This document shows positions 63,262 through 64,000 of a DNA stretch of 64,000 nucleotides, one piece after another. Numbering within the stretch: position 1 is the first letter of the stretch; every line of letters begins with the position of its first letter. The position numbers and the translations under genes are program-made. Source of the stretch: Pseudomonas sp. SID14000. GTDB taxonomy: Bacteria > Pseudomonadota > Gammaproteobacteria > Pseudomonadales > Pseudomonadaceae. The stretch lies in contig NZ_NFZQ01000012.1 in assembly GCF_002165135.1 (NCBI RefSeq), positions 160,433-224,432 on the forward strand, read 5' to 3'. The notes under the pieces are model-generated. The model had not been told where the DNA came from. It searched no databases and saw nothing but the letters and a program-made list of their open reading frames with translations.

Positions 63262-63675
63262 TCATTGAGCGCTGCGCAGGCCTTCCTCACGTACGTCCTG
63301 GACGCCCTCGCGGGCATCCTGCACGGCCTTCTGGGCCTTGGCCGCCTGGGCCTTGCGTTCGGCGAGGCGGGCGTCCCATTCGGCCTGTTCGGCCAGGCGC
63401 CTGGCGTCGTCGTATTTCTTGTCATGCATGGCGATCTCGGCCTGCTTGAACTTGTCCTGAGCCGCTTTCATTTCCACGGCGGCGAACTCGGTGCCACCAG
63501 CACTGACGGCGGAGTTCACGGCGGACTGGGTGACGGCATACTGCTCGGTTGGCGGGTTGCCCGCACAGCCGGCCAGGACCAGGCTACTGCCCAGGGCCAG
63601 CGCTGCCAGCTTGAACCCGCGTGCATGAGTGGATGAGGGGTTGCAAGTGCGAGTTTTCTTGGTGGTCAGTTCCAT
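63262..63675 (-). CDS. DUF4398 lipoprotein
   Basis: 137 residues from ATG 63675, with CAGGAG upstream. Lipobox LAGC (Cys near 36), then an amphipathic, Ala/Lys/Glu-rich helical part of DUF4398 type. It is 50 bases before the OmpA-family gene and shares its domain, so the two probably work together. Confidence 0.9.
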   Translation of the reverse strand: MELTTKKTRTCNPSSTHARGFKLAALALGSSLVLAGCAGNPPTEQYAVTQSAVNSAVSAGGTEFAAVEMKAAQDKFKQAEIAMHDKKYDDARRLAEQAEWDARLAERKAQAAKAQKAVQDAREGVQDVREEGLRSAQ

Positions 63676-64000
63676 TGGATCACTCCTGTTTACGACGTTG
63701 TCCGTAGCAGTCCATCGCTCGTTCCCTGACACGTGCGCGCGCTTCAGCTCAACGGTGCACAACGGCAGGTGTGCAGGGTTTTAGCGTGATGGCTATTGGC
63801 TGTGACTGATGCGTTTTTCGGATAGTTCAGAAAAATTTGATCATGTCTGGGGTTTGTGGCGCCTGAGAGATCGAGCGCCGCGCGGGCGGCGCTCGATCTC
63901 CCGGGCGCTGCAAAACTCACGACCTACACCTTCGCTATTCGCTATTCGCTATCAGCCCCAGGATTGCTCAGGGCGTGCAGATGCTGTCGTGACAGTGACA
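63676..64000. other. Right-end intergenic region
   Basis: 325 bases with no gene. It must hold the promoter of the DUF4398-OmpA pair (not fixed), a GATCGAGCGCCG hairpin at 63867-63900 and a 7-base unit TTCGCTA repeated three times at 63931-63951. Confidence 0.6.
63867..63900. repeat. GATCGAGCGCCG-type hairpin
   Basis: GAGATCGAGCGCCG and its exact complement around CGCGGG; same core as at 46638-46703 and in both REP-bounded elements. Confidence 0.88.

Noticed and set aside
63931..63951. Triple TTCGCTA as a regulatory iteron or origin
   Set aside because: Only three short units with no associated replication gene; probably simple slippage.

Overview
The window (about 64 kb, high GC) looks like chromosome of a Pseudomonas of the P. 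putida group. The basis is the gene content and order (ffh-rpsP-rimM-trmD-rplS, xerD-dsbC-hom-thrC-recJ, a complete wsp cluster followed by prfB-lysS) and about a dozen inverted pairs of the REP type usual in this group (a core resembling CTGTGGGAGCGGG...CCCGCGAAGAGGCC). No rRNA, tRNA, CRISPR array, integrase of a mobile element or transposase was seen. All conclusions come from reading the sequence; nothing was searched.

Region 1 (1-13,131): a phosphate-related secretion module. A PhoX-type phosphatase (uxpB-like, minus strand) diverges from an operon that starts with a SoxB-like lipoprotein (uxpA-like) and continues with type II secretion genes gspC-D-E-F-G-H-I-J-L-M-N, nearly all joined by 4-base stop/start overlaps. 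Three 11-base direct repeats resembling PhoB sites precede uxpA. Oddities: the SoxB-like protein has lost all recognisable metal-binding motifs, gspK is absent from its usual place between J and L, GspC is very short, and a REP pair is inserted in frame at the 5' end of gspJ.

Region 2 (13,132-13,911): a repeat element with perfect 62-bp inverted arms whose 126-bp spacer has been amplified to four tandem 144-bp units. A related single-spacer copy lies at 37,783-38,052.

Region 3 (13,912-37,404): mainly core housekeeping genes: an L,D-transpeptidase, two divergent NUDIX hydrolases, a gamma carbonic anhydrase, DUF1289, a VUT transporter, purT, an MHS-type MFS transporter, CorC-like and YpjD-like membrane proteins, ffh, the rpsP-rimM-trmD-rplS operon, a thioesterase, xerD, dsbC, hom, thrC, a degenerate receiver protein, DUF3509, a periplasmic binding protein, a CoA transferase, yaeQ, recJ and a DUF3077 gene with an unusual structured leader.

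Region 4 (38,216-46,703): a YqjM-like old yellow enzyme, a HicAB toxin-antitoxin pair with a palindrome touching the hicA start codon, a putrescine/GABA-type ABC transporter with gamma-aminobutyraldehyde dehydrogenase (ydcSTUV-patD arrangement, split by a REP pair after the binding-protein gene), and a DUF533 protein.

Region 5 (46,830-55,254): the complete wspABCDEFR surface-sensing system, ending in the diguanylate cyclase WspR. It should turn surface contact into c-di-GMP and biofilm formation.

Region 6 (55,400-64,000): prfB with its programmed +1 frameshift, lysS, a TetR regulator, a lipoprotein, a QEGLA/DUF1704 metallopeptidase-like protein (the family of the eukaryotic MATCAP tubulin carboxypeptidases), an alpha/beta-hydrolase lipoprotein, a small membrane protein and, on the minus strand, DUF4398 and OmpA-family lipoproteins.
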